A DNA stretch of 64,000 bases from Methylobacterium platani (GTDB lineage: Bacteria; Pseudomonadota; Alphaproteobacteria; Rhizobiales; Beijerinckiaceae): assembly GCF_001653715.1 (NCBI RefSeq), contig NZ_LWHQ01000074.1, forward strand, positions 1 to 64,000, in the 5' to 3' direction. Position numbers and translations under genes: made by a program. Position 1 is the first letter of the stretch; every line of letters begins with the position of its first letter. The notes under the pieces were generated by a model. It had not been told where the DNA came from and made no database searches. It saw only the letters and a list, made by a program, of their open reading frames with translations. Below, piece after piece: positions 25,514 to 33,980 of this stretch.

Positions 25514-26587
25514 TTAGCTCAAGGCTTCCTCGACCGCCCTTCCGCAAGCCTCGGTATCGGCGTTGCCGCCGAGGTCGCGGGTGCGCAGAGTCTGCTCGGC
25601 CAAGACCCGCTCGATGCCGGCAACGATCTCTGCAGCGGCCTCCTTCTCCCCGAGGTGCTCCAGCATCATCGCACCGGACCAGATCTGGCCGATCGGATTG
25701 GCGATGCCCTGGCCAGCGATATCCGGCGCCGAGCCGTGCACAGGCTCGAAGACAGAGGGATGAACGCGCTCGGGGTTGATATTCCCGGACGGTGCAATGC
25801 CGATCGTACCGGTACAGGCGGGGCCGAGATCAGAGAGAATGTCACCGAACAGGTTAGAGGCTACGACGACATCGAACCGGTCGGGATTAAGCACGAAGTG
25901 CGCCGTCAGAATATCGATATGATACTGATCCCATTTTACATCAGTATAGCACTTGGCCATCTCTCGCACTCGCTCGTCCCAGTACGGCATGGTAATTGAT
26001 ATACCATTCGACTTAGTGGCCGAGGTCAGGTGCTTTTTCGGACGACTTTGAGCGAGATTGAAAGCAAACTTGAGGATCCGATCGACGCCATGGCGCGTCA
26101 TGATCGTCTCCTGAAGCGTGAACTCCCGCTCCGTGCCGGCGAACATTCGTCCGCCCGCATTGGAGTATTCTCCCTCGGTGTTCTCACGAACCACCCAGAA
26201 GTCGATGTCACCGGGTTTGCGGTCGGCAAGCGGGCACGGCACGCCGGGCATCAGCCGCACCGGGCGCAGGTTGATGTACTGGTCGAACTCGCGCCGGAAC
26301 AGGATCAGGGAGTTCCACAGCGAGACGTGGTCGGGGATCTTCTCCGGCCAGCCGACGGCGCCGAAGAAGATCGCGTCGTGCCCGCCGATCTGCGCCTTCC
26401 AGTCCTCCGGCATCATCCGGCCGTGCTTGGCGTAGTAGTCGTAGGACGAGAAGTCGAACCAGTCCTGCTGCAGCGTGAAGCCGTGGCGCTTGGCCGCCTG
26501 CTCCAGCACGCGCACGCCCTCCGGCACCGTCTCCTTGCCGATGCCGTCCCCGGGGATCACGGCGATGCGGTAGGTGCGTGACGTCAT
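25514..26587 (-). CDS. ttuC: Tartrate dehydrogenase / D-malate dehydrogenase (isopropylmalate dehydrogenase family)
   Basis: 357 residues from ATG 26587. The beta-decarboxylating dehydrogenase family is clear: IAVIPGDGIGKETVPEGVRV, FFGAVGWPEKIPDHVSLWNS, LRPVRLMPGVPCPL, the substrate loop VVRENTEGEYSNAGGR, and NLFGDILSDLGPACTGTIGI followed by FEPVHGSAPDIAGQGIANPI. The WPEKIPDHVSLW region and overall pattern match tartrate dehydrogenases (TtuC/YeaU type), which oxidise L- or meso-tartrate and decarboxylate D-malate using NAD. It is the last gene of the minus-strand tartrate cluster, 37 bases after the hydroxyacid dehydrogenase gene. Confidence 0.88.
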   Translation of the reverse strand: MTSRTYRIAVIPGDGIGKETVPEGVRVLEQAAKRHGFTLQQDWFDFSSYDYYAKHGRMMPEDWKAQIGGHDAIFFGAVGWPEKIPDHVSLWNSLILFRREFDQYINLRPVRLMPGVPCPLADRKPGDIDFWVVRENTEGEYSNAGGRMFAGTEREFTLQETIMTRHGVDRILKFAFNLAQSRPKKHLTSATKSNGISITMPYWDERVREMAKCYTDVKWDQYHIDILTAHFVLNPDRFDVVVASNLFGDILSDLGPACTGTIGIAPSGNINPERVHPSVFEPVHGSAPDIAGQGIANPIGQIWSGAMMLEHLGEKEAAAEIVAGIERVLAEQTLRTRDLGGNADTEACGRAVEEALS

Positions 26588-26624
26588 GGATTTTACTTTC
26601 TGCGCGGTAAGCTCTGGCAAGACA

Positions 26625-27590
26625 TCAACCGGGGTTCAGCGGCCATGGCGTCTCGGACACCGGCGTGATTGGCCCTTGCCCGGAAAACCAGGCAATCAAG
26701 TTGTCCACGAGCAGTGATCCCATCGCCCCGCGGGTGTGATGGGTGGCCGAGCCGACGTGCGGAAGCAGCACGACGTTGTCCTGAGCCGTCAGGGCGGCGG
26801 GGACCCGGGGCTCGTCAGCAAACACATCGAGGCCAGCAGCTTGGATGACGCCCCGTTGCAGAGCATCAATCAGCGCAGGCTCATCGACCAGGCTACCCCG
26901 AGCCACGTTGATCAGGACGCCATTCGGCCCCAAGGCTGCCAGTACGTCCGCGTTGATCAGGTTAGATGTGCTGGCATTGCCAGGCGCCACTACAATGAGC
27001 ACGTCGGTTGTCTGTGCCAGCTCAAGGATGCTGTCGCAGTAGGCGTAAGGCTCGTTGGGGCGGCGCGTCCGGGTATGATAGGCGATCGACACACCAAATC
27101 CGTCGAGGCGGCGGGCAACGGCTTGGCCGATACGACCGAGGCCGACGATGCCGATGCGACGCCCACGTAGAGAAGCCGTCAGCGGGAAGCTCGCGCCGGT
27201 CCAGGCTCCGGAACGCAGATAGCGGTCTGCCTGGGGGATGCGCCTGACCACCGCGAGCAGCAGGCCGAGAGCAAGGTCGGCAACTTCCTCGGTGAGCACA
27301 TCGGGCGTGTTGGTGACAATGATGCGGCGCTGCTGGGCAGCAGCGACGTCGATCGTGTCGTAACCAACGCCGAAATTCGCGACGATCTCCAGGCGTGGCA
27401 GCTGTGCAAAGAGTTCTGATGTGGCTGGCGCTTGGCCACCGACCACGACAGCACGAATGTCGTGTCCGACGGCCGCGATGAAGGCACTCCGGTCCGCCGC
27501 CTGATCCAGGCGATGCAGAGTGAAATGTTCCTCTAGCGCTCTGATCGTATCAGGCAGAATAGCTTTGAGCAGCAGGACGTCTGGCTTCAT
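26625..27590 (-). CDS. D-isomer specific 2-hydroxyacid dehydrogenase
   Basis: 321 residues. Family markers: FGVGYDTIDVAAA, TNTPDVLTEEVADLALGLLL, the NAD-binding RRIGIVGLGRIGQAVARRLD, and the catalytic set Arg in INVARGSLVDEPAL, Glu in DVFADEPRVPAAL and His in VVLLPHVGSATHHTR. It most resembles hydroxypyruvate/glyoxylate reductases, which would fit handling of hydroxypyruvate or tartronate semialdehyde derived from tartrate. That assignment comes from context; the substrate is not fixed by sequence. The start ATG 27590 follows the VOC gene by 56 bases. Confidence 0.85.
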   Translation of the reverse strand: MKPDVLLLKAILPDTIRALEEHFTLHRLDQAADRSAFIAAVGHDIRAVVVGGQAPATSELFAQLPRLEIVANFGVGYDTIDVAAAQQRRIIVTNTPDVLTEEVADLALGLLLAVVRRIPQADRYLRSGAWTGASFPLTASLRGRRIGIVGLGRIGQAVARRLDGFGVSIAYHTRTRRPNEPYAYCDSILELAQTTDVLIVVAPGNASTSNLINADVLAALGPNGVLINVARGSLVDEPALIDALQRGVIQAAGLDVFADEPRVPAALTAQDNVVLLPHVGSATHHTRGAMGSLLVDNLIAWFSGQGPITPVSETPWPLNPG

Positions 27591-27646
27591 GGAAGATACT
27601 CATCTGATCCGGGCCGTGAACCGCGCAGCGAAAGCTGCTACCCTGT

Positions 27647-28267
27647 TCAGGACTTGGCGGATCGCTGCAACAATTCGATAGTGACGCCATCAGGACCTTT
27701 TATAAAGATCGTCCGTAGATATGGATTTACGTCATTAATTCCTGAAATTATCTCGATATTATGCTGCTTAACATATAAATAGGCTTGCTCGATATCGTCG
27801 ACGGCAAGGCCTATATGCTCAATACCCAGGTGGTGTGGTGCTGCAGCAGGCGTTGTGTTCTCTGGTGCTTGCTCGATAAAGATGGTCACGCCGCCTAGAG
27901 AGATTGTCATGCGGGTGATGATCGGGGACCCGTCACGTCGAATTTCTTGAGCGCCGAGAATATCGATGTAGAAGTGCGCTGCCGCTAAAGCGTCTCGGCT
28001 GCGCAGATGGATGTGATCGTAGCGGACGTTCATGAGTGTTGGAGTCCTGTCGATCCGGTCGGCCCGTCGCCAGCGCAGCGATGTGCGGGACAGGCAACCT
28101 CTGTGTTCCGCCAGCCCTCGGCGCTCTAGCTCCAGACACACCGCTAGTGTGGCTGGGTTTCGCTCTTCACTTGATATGCCCGCCCGAACTTTGACTACCG
28201 ATGTACTCATGAACTCGTCGGTCAGGGCGTTTAGCACAGCCTGTTCAACATCGTTGAGCAAATACAT
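27647..28267 (-). CDS. VOC-fold protein with an N-terminal winged-helix-like extension
   Basis: 206 residues from ATG 28267. Residues 79-206 form one glyoxalase/bleomycin-resistance (VOC) domain: MNVRYDHIHLRSRDALAAAH, FYIDILGAQEIRR, HHLGIEHIGLAVDDIEQAY and GPDGVTIELLQR. The metal ligands His (YDHIHL), His (EHIGLA) and Glu (IELLQ) are present. The first about 75 residues (LNDVEQAVLNALTDEF and then NPATLAVCLELERRGLAEHR) look like a small winged helix. A shorter product could start at ATG 28033 and contain the VOC domain only. It lies between tarD and the hydroxyacid dehydrogenase gene, so it probably acts on a tartrate-derived intermediate; role unproven. Confidence 0.7.
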   Translation of the reverse strand: MYLLNDVEQAVLNALTDEFMSTSVVKVRAGISSEERNPATLAVCLELERRGLAEHRGCLSRTSLRWRRADRIDRTPTLMNVRYDHIHLRSRDALAAAHFYIDILGAQEIRRDGSPIITRMTISLGGVTIFIEQAPENTTPAAAPHHLGIEHIGLAVDDIEQAYLYVKQHNIEIISGINDVNPYLRTIFIKGPDGVTIELLQRSAKS

Positions 28268-28317
28268 GGTCGGGCAACTGGATCTTAAGCGTTGCGGCCC
28301 TGTACTTCCAGCAAGAG

Positions 28318-28344
28318 GCGGGCGGCGCAATTTGCGCCGCCCGC
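28318..28344 (-). terminator. Strong hairpin between tarD and the VOC gene
   Basis: GCGGGCGGCG paired with CGCCGCCCGC around CAATTTG, 13 bases downstream of the tarD stop on the minus strand. No T run follows, so it is more likely a processing or mRNA-stabilising stem that adjusts expression of downstream genes than a full terminator. It makes a start codon in this segment unlikely. Confidence 0.5.
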
Positions 28345-28356
28345 TTCACAGACGCC

Positions 28357-29520
28357 TTACTCAGCCAGCTCGCGCATGACCTTGATCAGGTCCGACTTGC
28401 CCTCGAAGCCGATGCCCGGCAGTTCCGGCATGACGATGTGACCGTTCTCGACCTTCACGCCATCCGGGAAACCGCCGTAGGGCTGGAACAGGTCGGGGTA
28501 GCTCTCGTTGCCGCCGAGCCCGAGGCCGGCCGCGATGTTGAGCGACATCTGGTGACCACCGTGCGGGATGCAGCGGGAGGGCGACCAGCCGAACTGGTGC
28601 AGCACGTCGAGGGTGCGCAGGTACTCGACCAGGCCGTAGGAGAGCGCGCAGTCGAACTGCAGGTAGTCACGGTCGGGGCGCATGCCGCCGTAGCGCAGGA
28701 GGTTGCGGGCGTCCTGGTGCGAGAACAGGTTCTCGCCGGTGGCCATCGGGCCGGGGTAGTACTCGGACAGCGCGGCCTGCAGGGCGTAGTCGAGCGGGTC
28801 GCCGACCTCCTCGTACCAGAACAGCGGGTACTGCCGCAGCATCTTGGCGTAGGCGATGCCCTGCTCGAGGTTGAAGCGGCCGTTGACGTCCACGGCGAGC
28901 TGCGCCTGCGAGCCGATCTCCTTCAGCACGGCCTCGATGCGGCGCTGGTCCTCGTCGATCGGCACGCCGCCGATCTTCATCTTCACGACGTTGTAGCCAC
29001 GGTCGAGGTAGCCGCGCATCTCGGCGCGCAGCTGGGTGTCGTCCTTGCCGGGGTAGTAGTAGCCGCCAGCGGCGTAGACGAACACGCGCGGGTTGGCCTC
29101 GACGCCCTTCTGCTCAGCGAGCAGGCGGAACAGCGGCTTGCCGGCGATCTTGGCGGTCGCGTCCCAGATCGCCATGTCGAGGGTGCCGACCGCCACCGAG
29201 CGCTCGCCGTGGCCGCCGGGCTTCTCGTTGGTCATCATCGCTGCCCACAGCTTGTGGGGGCAGAGGTTGTCGCCGGCCTCGTTCAGCTGGTCCTTGGTCT
29301 CCAGCTCCAGGATGCGGTTCTTGAAGCGCTCGCGGATCAGGCCGCCCTGGCCGTAGCGGCCGTTCGAGTTGAAGCCGTAGCCAACCACGCGGCGTCCGTC
29401 GCGCTCGACGTCGGTGACGACGGCCACGAGGCTGGCGGTCATCTTCGAGAAGTCGATGTAGGCGTTGCGGATGGGCGAGGAGATCGGCTTGGTGACCTCG
29501 CAGACGTCGACGATACGCAT
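28357..29520 (-). CDS. tarD: D(-)-tartrate dehydratase, enolase superfamily
   Basis: 387 residues. The sequence follows Bradyrhizobium TarD closely: ITSKPISSPIRNAYIDFS-type start, GYGFNSNGRYGQGGLIRERF, GGHGERSVAVGTLDMAIWDA, YAAGGYYYPGK, the catalytic Lys pair in YNVVKMKIGG, metal ligands in LAVDVNGRFN, FWYEEVGDPLDY and MATGENLFSHQDARNL, and CIPHGGHQMSLNIAAGLGLG with the catalytic His. The enzyme dehydrates D-tartrate to oxaloacetate using Mg2+. It sits directly downstream of a dicarboxylate transporter gene (61-base gap), which would supply the substrate. The length and all key residues agree with the family. Confidence 0.92.
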   Translation of the reverse strand: MRIVDVCEVTKPISSPIRNAYIDFSKMTASLVAVVTDVERDGRRVVGYGFNSNGRYGQGGLIRERFKNRILELETKDQLNEAGDNLCPHKLWAAMMTNEKPGGHGERSVAVGTLDMAIWDATAKIAGKPLFRLLAEQKGVEANPRVFVYAAGGYYYPGKDDTQLRAEMRGYLDRGYNVVKMKIGGVPIDEDQRRIEAVLKEIGSQAQLAVDVNGRFNLEQGIAYAKMLRQYPLFWYEEVGDPLDYALQAALSEYYPGPMATGENLFSHQDARNLLRYGGMRPDRDYLQFDCALSYGLVEYLRTLDVLHQFGWSPSRCIPHGGHQMSLNIAAGLGLGGNESYPDLFQPYGGFPDGVKVENGHIVMPELPGIGFEGKSDLIKVMRELAE

Positions 29521-29581
29521 GGGTGTTCTCCTGTAGGGGTTCTAAGAGGATTGGACGGGGTGTTCAGGCGCTGCCGGAGCT

Positions 29582-30916
29582 CTAGTGGGCAGCGACGACG
29601 GGACGGGGCAGGGCGGCAGGCTCGGCTTCCGTCTCGGGGATGACGTCCTCGGCCGCGACCTCGGCCCGGTTGAGGTAGGCATCCTCGGCCTTGGCTCGAT
29701 CGAAGGCGCCTTCCCATTTGGCGACCGCGATGGTGGCGACCGCATTGCCGATCAGGTTGGTCACCGCCCGCGCCTCGTTCATGAAGCGGTCGACGCCGAG
29801 CAGCAGCACCAGGCCGGCAACGGGGACAGTGTGGATGCTCGACAGGGTGGCGGCGAGGGTGACGAACCCGGCGCCGGCGACCCCAGCCGATCCCTTGGAG
29901 GTCAGGAGCAGCACGCCGAGGACAACGAGCTGGTCGCCGAACCCGAGTGGCGTGTTGGTGGCCTGGGCGACGAAGATCGCCGCCATGGTCAAGTAGATGC
30001 AGGTGCCATCGGCGTTGAAGGTGTAGCCGGTGGGCAGCACCAGGCCGACCACGGACTTCTCGCAACCCAGCCGCTCGAGCTTGGCCATCATGCGCGGCAT
30101 GACGGCTTCGGTGGAGCAGGTACCGAAGGTGATCAGGATCTCGTCCTTGAAGTAGCTGAGCACCTTCGCGAGCGAGAAGCCGGTCCAGGAGCAGACCGCG
30201 CCGAGGACCACGCCGACGAACAGGATCGAGGTCGCATAGACACCGAGCATGAGGTAGGCGAGCGACCAGACCGTGCCGAAGCCGTACTTGCTGATGGTGA
30301 AGGCGACGCCGGCACCAGCGCCGATCGGGGCCAGACGCATGACCATGCCGACGATGCGGAACAGCGAGTCGAGCAGGCTGTCGATCACCACCACTACGGG
30401 CTTGCCGCGCTCGCCGGCTTGGACGAGGGCCAGGCCGAACAGCAGCGAGATCAGGATGATCTGCAGCATGGCGCCCTTGGCGAAGGCGTCCACCATCGTC
30501 GAGGGAATGATGTCCATCAGGAAGCCAACCATGCCGGGCTGAGCCTCGGCCCGTTTGGCATAGCCAGCGATCGCACTGCCATCGATGTGCGAGGCATCGA
30601 TGTTCATGCCCACGCCGGGCTTCATGACGTTGACGACGACGAGTCCGATGATGAGCGCCAGGGTGGAAACCACCTCGAAGTAGATCAGTGCCCGCACACC
30701 GATGCGGCCGACCTCCTTCATGTTGCCCATTTTGGCGATGCCGACGACGATGGTGCCGAAGATCACCGGCGCGAGCAGCATCTTGATCAGCTTGATGAAG
30801 CCATCAGCAAGAGGCTGCAATGTGATGCCGATATCGGGCAGGAAATACCCGATCAAGCCACCCAGGATGATGGCTATGAATACCTGCACGTAGAGACGGC
30901 TAAGCCATATTTTCAT
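29582..30916 (-). CDS. dctA: Dicarboxylate/cation symporter, DctA family
   Basis: 444 residues from ATG 30916, preceded by GGAGGGATGCC. The sequence shows eight or so membrane segments starting with LYVQVFIAIILGGLIGYFLP, and the DAACS signature regions: IKLIKMLLAPVIFGTIVVGI, the serine-rich re-entrant loop ITFGTCSTEAVMPRMM, GLVLPTGYTFNADGTCIYLT, and LLTSKGSAGVAGAGFVTLAA. DctA proteins import succinate, fumarate, malate and related C4 acids with protons or sodium; tartrate is a likely substrate here because tarD follows. It is divergent from a LysR regulator and heads the five-gene minus-strand cluster. Confidence 0.92.
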   Translation of the reverse strand: MKIWLSRLYVQVFIAIILGGLIGYFLPDIGITLQPLADGFIKLIKMLLAPVIFGTIVVGIAKMGNMKEVGRIGVRALIYFEVVSTLALIIGLVVVNVMKPGVGMNIDASHIDGSAIAGYAKRAEAQPGMVGFLMDIIPSTMVDAFAKGAMLQIILISLLFGLALVQAGERGKPVVVVIDSLLDSLFRIVGMVMRLAPIGAGAGVAFTISKYGFGTVWSLAYLMLGVYATSILFVGVVLGAVCSWTGFSLAKVLSYFKDEILITFGTCSTEAVMPRMMAKLERLGCEKSVVGLVLPTGYTFNADGTCIYLTMAAIFVAQATNTPLGFGDQLVVLGVLLLTSKGSAGVAGAGFVTLAATLSSIHTVPVAGLVLLLGVDRFMNEARAVTNLIGNAVATIAVAKWEGAFDRAKAEDAYLNRAEVAAEDVIPETEAEPAALPRPVVAAH

Positions 30917-31057
30917 GGCATCCCTCCTCCCTATTTCGTTCTTGAGGGGATGTTCAAGCGAAACCCTCTTGTAGTGGCTTGGGAGGTGCCATACGGCTGG
31001 ACACGGCCCCTGGGCCAATGCCATGTTCGGAATGCGCTATGCGTGAATGGCATCGGC
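30917..31057. promoter_or_regulatory. Divergent dctA / lysR control region
   Basis: 141-base region between divergent starts, the usual place for LysR-type binding. A spaced inverted repeat ATGCCAT (31018-31024) / ATGGCAT (31047-31053) lies just upstream of the regulator start and could serve autoregulation. No strong sigma-70 boxes were identified by eye. Confidence 0.45.
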
Positions 31058-31963
31058 ATGGAACTGGACTGGCTGAAGGACTTCCTGGCCCTCGCGGAGC
31101 AGAAGACATTTTCGCGTGCGGCCGAGGTGCGGCACGTCTCCCAGCCCGCCTTCAGCCGGCGGATCCGTGCCCTCGAGGACTGGGTCGGCACATCCCTGTT
31201 CGCGCGGGGAGCCCAAGGCACCACGCTTACGCCGGCCGGCACGCATTTCCAGCCAGCGGTCCACGATCTCATCCGTGGGCTTGAGAAGGCTAGGCGGGAC
31301 ACACGCGCCGTCGGCGCGCGGGATACAGCGACGCTGTCGATCGCAGCGACTCACGCACTCTCGTTCACGTTCTTCCCGAACTGGATCCGCGGACTGATGC
31401 GGACCCAGGCACTTGGGACGCTTAACCTCATCTCGGACAGCATGGAGGCCTGCGAGCAGATCCTGCTCTCGGGTGAGGTGCACTTTCTGCTGTGCCATCA
31501 CCATCCGGAGGCACCGACCCGCTTCGAAGCCGAGCGCTTCCCGAGCCTTCCGGTGAGCTCTGACGTCCTCGTTCCACTCTGCGCACCCAGCCCCGAGGGC
31601 CACGCGATGTGGCCGCTGCCGGGCACGTCAGCCGCCCCGCTCCCCTATCTCGGCTACAGCCAGGCGTCAGGACTCGGTCGCATTCTGGCGGCTTGCCAGG
31701 ATCGGGAGCTTACGCACATGGCCACGGCACTGACCTCGCATCTGGCAGCGACGCTCATGACGATGGCGCGTAACGGGCATGGGGTGGCATGGCTGCCGCA
31801 GACCGTAGCGGCGGACGATCAGGACCGCGGCCAGCTTGTACGCGCCGGATCGGAGATATTCGACGTACCAATTGAGATCAGGCTGTTCCGGTCGCTTGAG
31901 TGCCGCAACCAAGCAGCAGATGCTCTTTGGGAGCATCTCAGCCAGACAGCCATTAGCGCGTAG
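31058..31963 (+). CDS. LysR family transcriptional regulator of the tartrate/dicarboxylate cluster
   Basis: 301 residues from ATG 31058. The N-terminal helix-turn-helix is typical: MELDWLKDFLALAEQKTFSR, AAEVRHVSQPAFSRRIRALE, DWVGTSLFARGAQGTTLTPA. A linker helix and a periplasmic-binding-like effector domain follow (LSIAATHALSFTFFPNWIRG, ILLSGEVHFLLCHHHPEAP). The frame runs open far upstream, but the start is chosen at MELDWL because LysR proteins begin there. It is transcribed away from dctA and probably activates it in response to tartrate or a related acid. Confidence 0.88.
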   Translation: MELDWLKDFLALAEQKTFSRAAEVRHVSQPAFSRRIRALEDWVGTSLFARGAQGTTLTPAGTHFQPAVHDLIRGLEKARRDTRAVGARDTATLSIAATHALSFTFFPNWIRGLMRTQALGTLNLISDSMEACEQILLSGEVHFLLCHHHPEAPTRFEAERFPSLPVSSDVLVPLCAPSPEGHAMWPLPGTSAAPLPYLGYSQASGLGRILAACQDRELTHMATALTSHLAATLMTMARNGHGVAWLPQTVAADDQDRGQLVRAGSEIFDVPIEIRLFRSLECRNQAADALWEHLSQTAISA

Positions 31964-32213
31964 AAGGACGCAAATGTCTTCGCGGCTGCGGCCGGTGGAT
32001 CCCAGCCTGAAATCCGAGGTTTCCTTGGGTGGCCCTTGCCCTGAAAGGTAATGCGCGGCGCACATAACGCGATAACGAACTGGCATTGGCCCTTTCGCCC
32101 TGCTGTCGTTAATGAGCATCAAACGTGCGCAACCCGGCATTGACCGGGCGTGATTGGCTCGCTTCCCAAGATTAGAAGTGTTGCTCATCATTCAATCAAG
32201 GGGGGATGCGACC

Positions 32214-33866
32214 ATGAGCGCGGTGCGCAGTGGGCTGGATATTCTTCGAGATCCGCTACGGAATAAGGGAACTGCGTTTTCGGAACACGAACGCGACAAG
32301 TGGGGCCTTCATGGCCTGCTTCCCCCTGTCATCGCATCGCTCGATGAGCAAGTTGCACGGCGCCTTCAGGCTTACCGCAACTTTCCGAACGACTTCGACC
32401 GGTATGTCTTCCTGAGAGGCCTACAGGATAGCAACGAGATCCTGTTTTACGCCTTATTGAGCCGGCATCTCGAAGAGATGCTACCCGTCGTCTACACACC
32501 TACCGTTGGCCTCGGGTGCCAGTCGTTCAGCGAGCATTTCTGGAAGCCACGCGGCATCTTCCTGAGCTACCCGCATAAAGATCGGATGGTGGAAATCCTT
32601 TCCAGCCCGCGCTTTGATGATGTAGAAGTCATCGTTGTGACGGACGGCGAACGGGTGCTAGGTCTCGGCGACCAGGGCGCTGGGGGTATGGGTATCTCGA
32701 TCGGCAAGCTCGCCCTCTACACGGCTTGCGGCGGGATCAATCCGGCGAAGACGCTGCCACTGTTCCTCGACGTGGGTACCGACAACCCAGAACGACTGGC
32801 AGACCCGCTCTACGTCGGCTGGCGCCACGAGCGCGTTCGTGGTGAGGAGTATGACGCCTTCATCGAAGCGTTCGTCGAGGCGGTGAGGCAGCGTTGGCCC
32901 AATGCCCTGCTGCAGTGGGAGGACTTCGCCCGACACAACGCCACGCGTCTCTTGGACAAATATCGCGACCGGCTGTGCACCTTCAACGATGACGTGCAGG
33001 GCACGGCGGTCGTTGCGGCCGGTACGCTCCTGGCGACCGGCAATGTGACGGGCATTCCGATCAAGGACCAGAAGATCGTCGTACTGGGCGCAGGCGGTGC
33101 TGGCTGCGGCATCAGCGCCCTGCTCCTACGGGCGATGATCGAGGATGGCCTGAGCGAGGCCGAAGCCCGCTCACGGTTCTATCTGGTGGACCGCAATGGG
33201 CTCCTGGTCGAAGGCATGCCGGAGCTACTGCCGTTCCAGGAGCCCTTCGTCCAACCGCGAGACGTTGCCGGGCAGTGGCAGCTTGACCGAGCAGGCTTCG
33301 TTGGCCTGGCTGATGTCGTCCGCAACGTCCGGCCCACCACGCTGATCGGCGTATCAGGACAGCCGGGCGGGTTCCCGGAGCAGGTCGTGCGGGACATGGC
33401 TTCTGGCGTCGAGCGGCCCGTGATATTCCCGCTGTCGAACCCGAATTCGCGGGCAGAGGCCACACCGGCCGATATTCTAGCCTGGACGGACGGCCGGGCG
33501 GTGGTCGGTGTCGGCAGCCCATTCCCCCCCGCACCAGTAGGCGACAGGCTCAAGCGCATCGACCAAACGAACAACTCCTACGTCTTTCCCGGCATCGGCC
33601 TTGGGGCGATGTCTGTCAAAGCACGACGAATTTCCGATGGCATGCTGATGGCTGCAGCGCGGGCGCTTGCATCCGTTTCGCCGACATCTAGCGACAAGGA
33701 TGGCAACCTCCTGCCGCCGGTCAACGAGTTGCGCCAGGTATCCCTTCGCGTGGCGGAGGCAGTTGCAAGGCAGGCTATCGCCGAGGGCTTGGCCAGTGCC
33801 ACCACTGACGATCTCAACCTGACCATTGAAAACAACATGTGGCACCCCGGATACGCTTCAATTTAG
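32214..33866 (+). CDS. maeA: NAD-dependent malic enzyme
   Basis: 550 residues from ATG 32214, with GGGGGGATG as ribosome site. Malic enzyme signatures: the N-terminal domain with NEILFYALLSRHLEEMLPVV and YTPTVGLGCQ, then VVTDGERVLGLGDQGAGGMG, LPLFLDVGTDN, metal-site FNDDVQGTAVVAAGTLLAT, NAD-binding KIVVLGAGGAGCGISALLL, VIFPLSNPNSRAEATPADIL and NNSYVFPGIGLGAM. The long two-domain form (about 550 residues) matches SfcA/MaeA-type enzymes, which decarboxylate L-malate to pyruvate. It would drain malate and oxaloacetate made from tartrate. It is read in the same direction as the LysR gene, 250 bases downstream, with its own likely promoter. Confidence 0.9.
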   Translation: MSAVRSGLDILRDPLRNKGTAFSEHERDKWGLHGLLPPVIASLDEQVARRLQAYRNFPNDFDRYVFLRGLQDSNEILFYALLSRHLEEMLPVVYTPTVGLGCQSFSEHFWKPRGIFLSYPHKDRMVEILSSPRFDDVEVIVVTDGERVLGLGDQGAGGMGISIGKLALYTACGGINPAKTLPLFLDVGTDNPERLADPLYVGWRHERVRGEEYDAFIEAFVEAVRQRWPNALLQWEDFARHNATRLLDKYRDRLCTFNDDVQGTAVVAAGTLLATGNVTGIPIKDQKIVVLGAGGAGCGISALLLRAMIEDGLSEAEARSRFYLVDRNGLLVEGMPELLPFQEPFVQPRDVAGQWQLDRAGFVGLADVVRNVRPTTLIGVSGQPGGFPEQVVRDMASGVERPVIFPLSNPNSRAEATPADILAWTDGRAVVGVGSPFPPAPVGDRLKRIDQTNNSYVFPGIGLGAMSVKARRISDGMLMAAARALASVSPTSSDKDGNLLPPVNELRQVSLRVAEAVARQAIAEGLASATTDDLNLTIENNMWHPGYASI

Positions 33867-33980
33867 ATTGCGTAAATCATCGTCACTTTGAGCGCTATGG
33901 GACGTGTCGCGGACACCGTCCCGTGGAACCCGGTCCCGTTGATTGGGTATTCCCTAATTACTGACCGACGGCCTTTACCG

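Noticed and set aside
28438..29643. 401-codon open frame on the plus strand
   Set aside because: Antisense shadow of tarD; low-complexity Val/Ala/Gly/Asp product.
29585..31057. Long upstream extension of the LysR frame (792 codons in total)
   Set aside because: It is antisense to dctA. LysR proteins begin at the helix-turn-helix, so the start was set at 31058.
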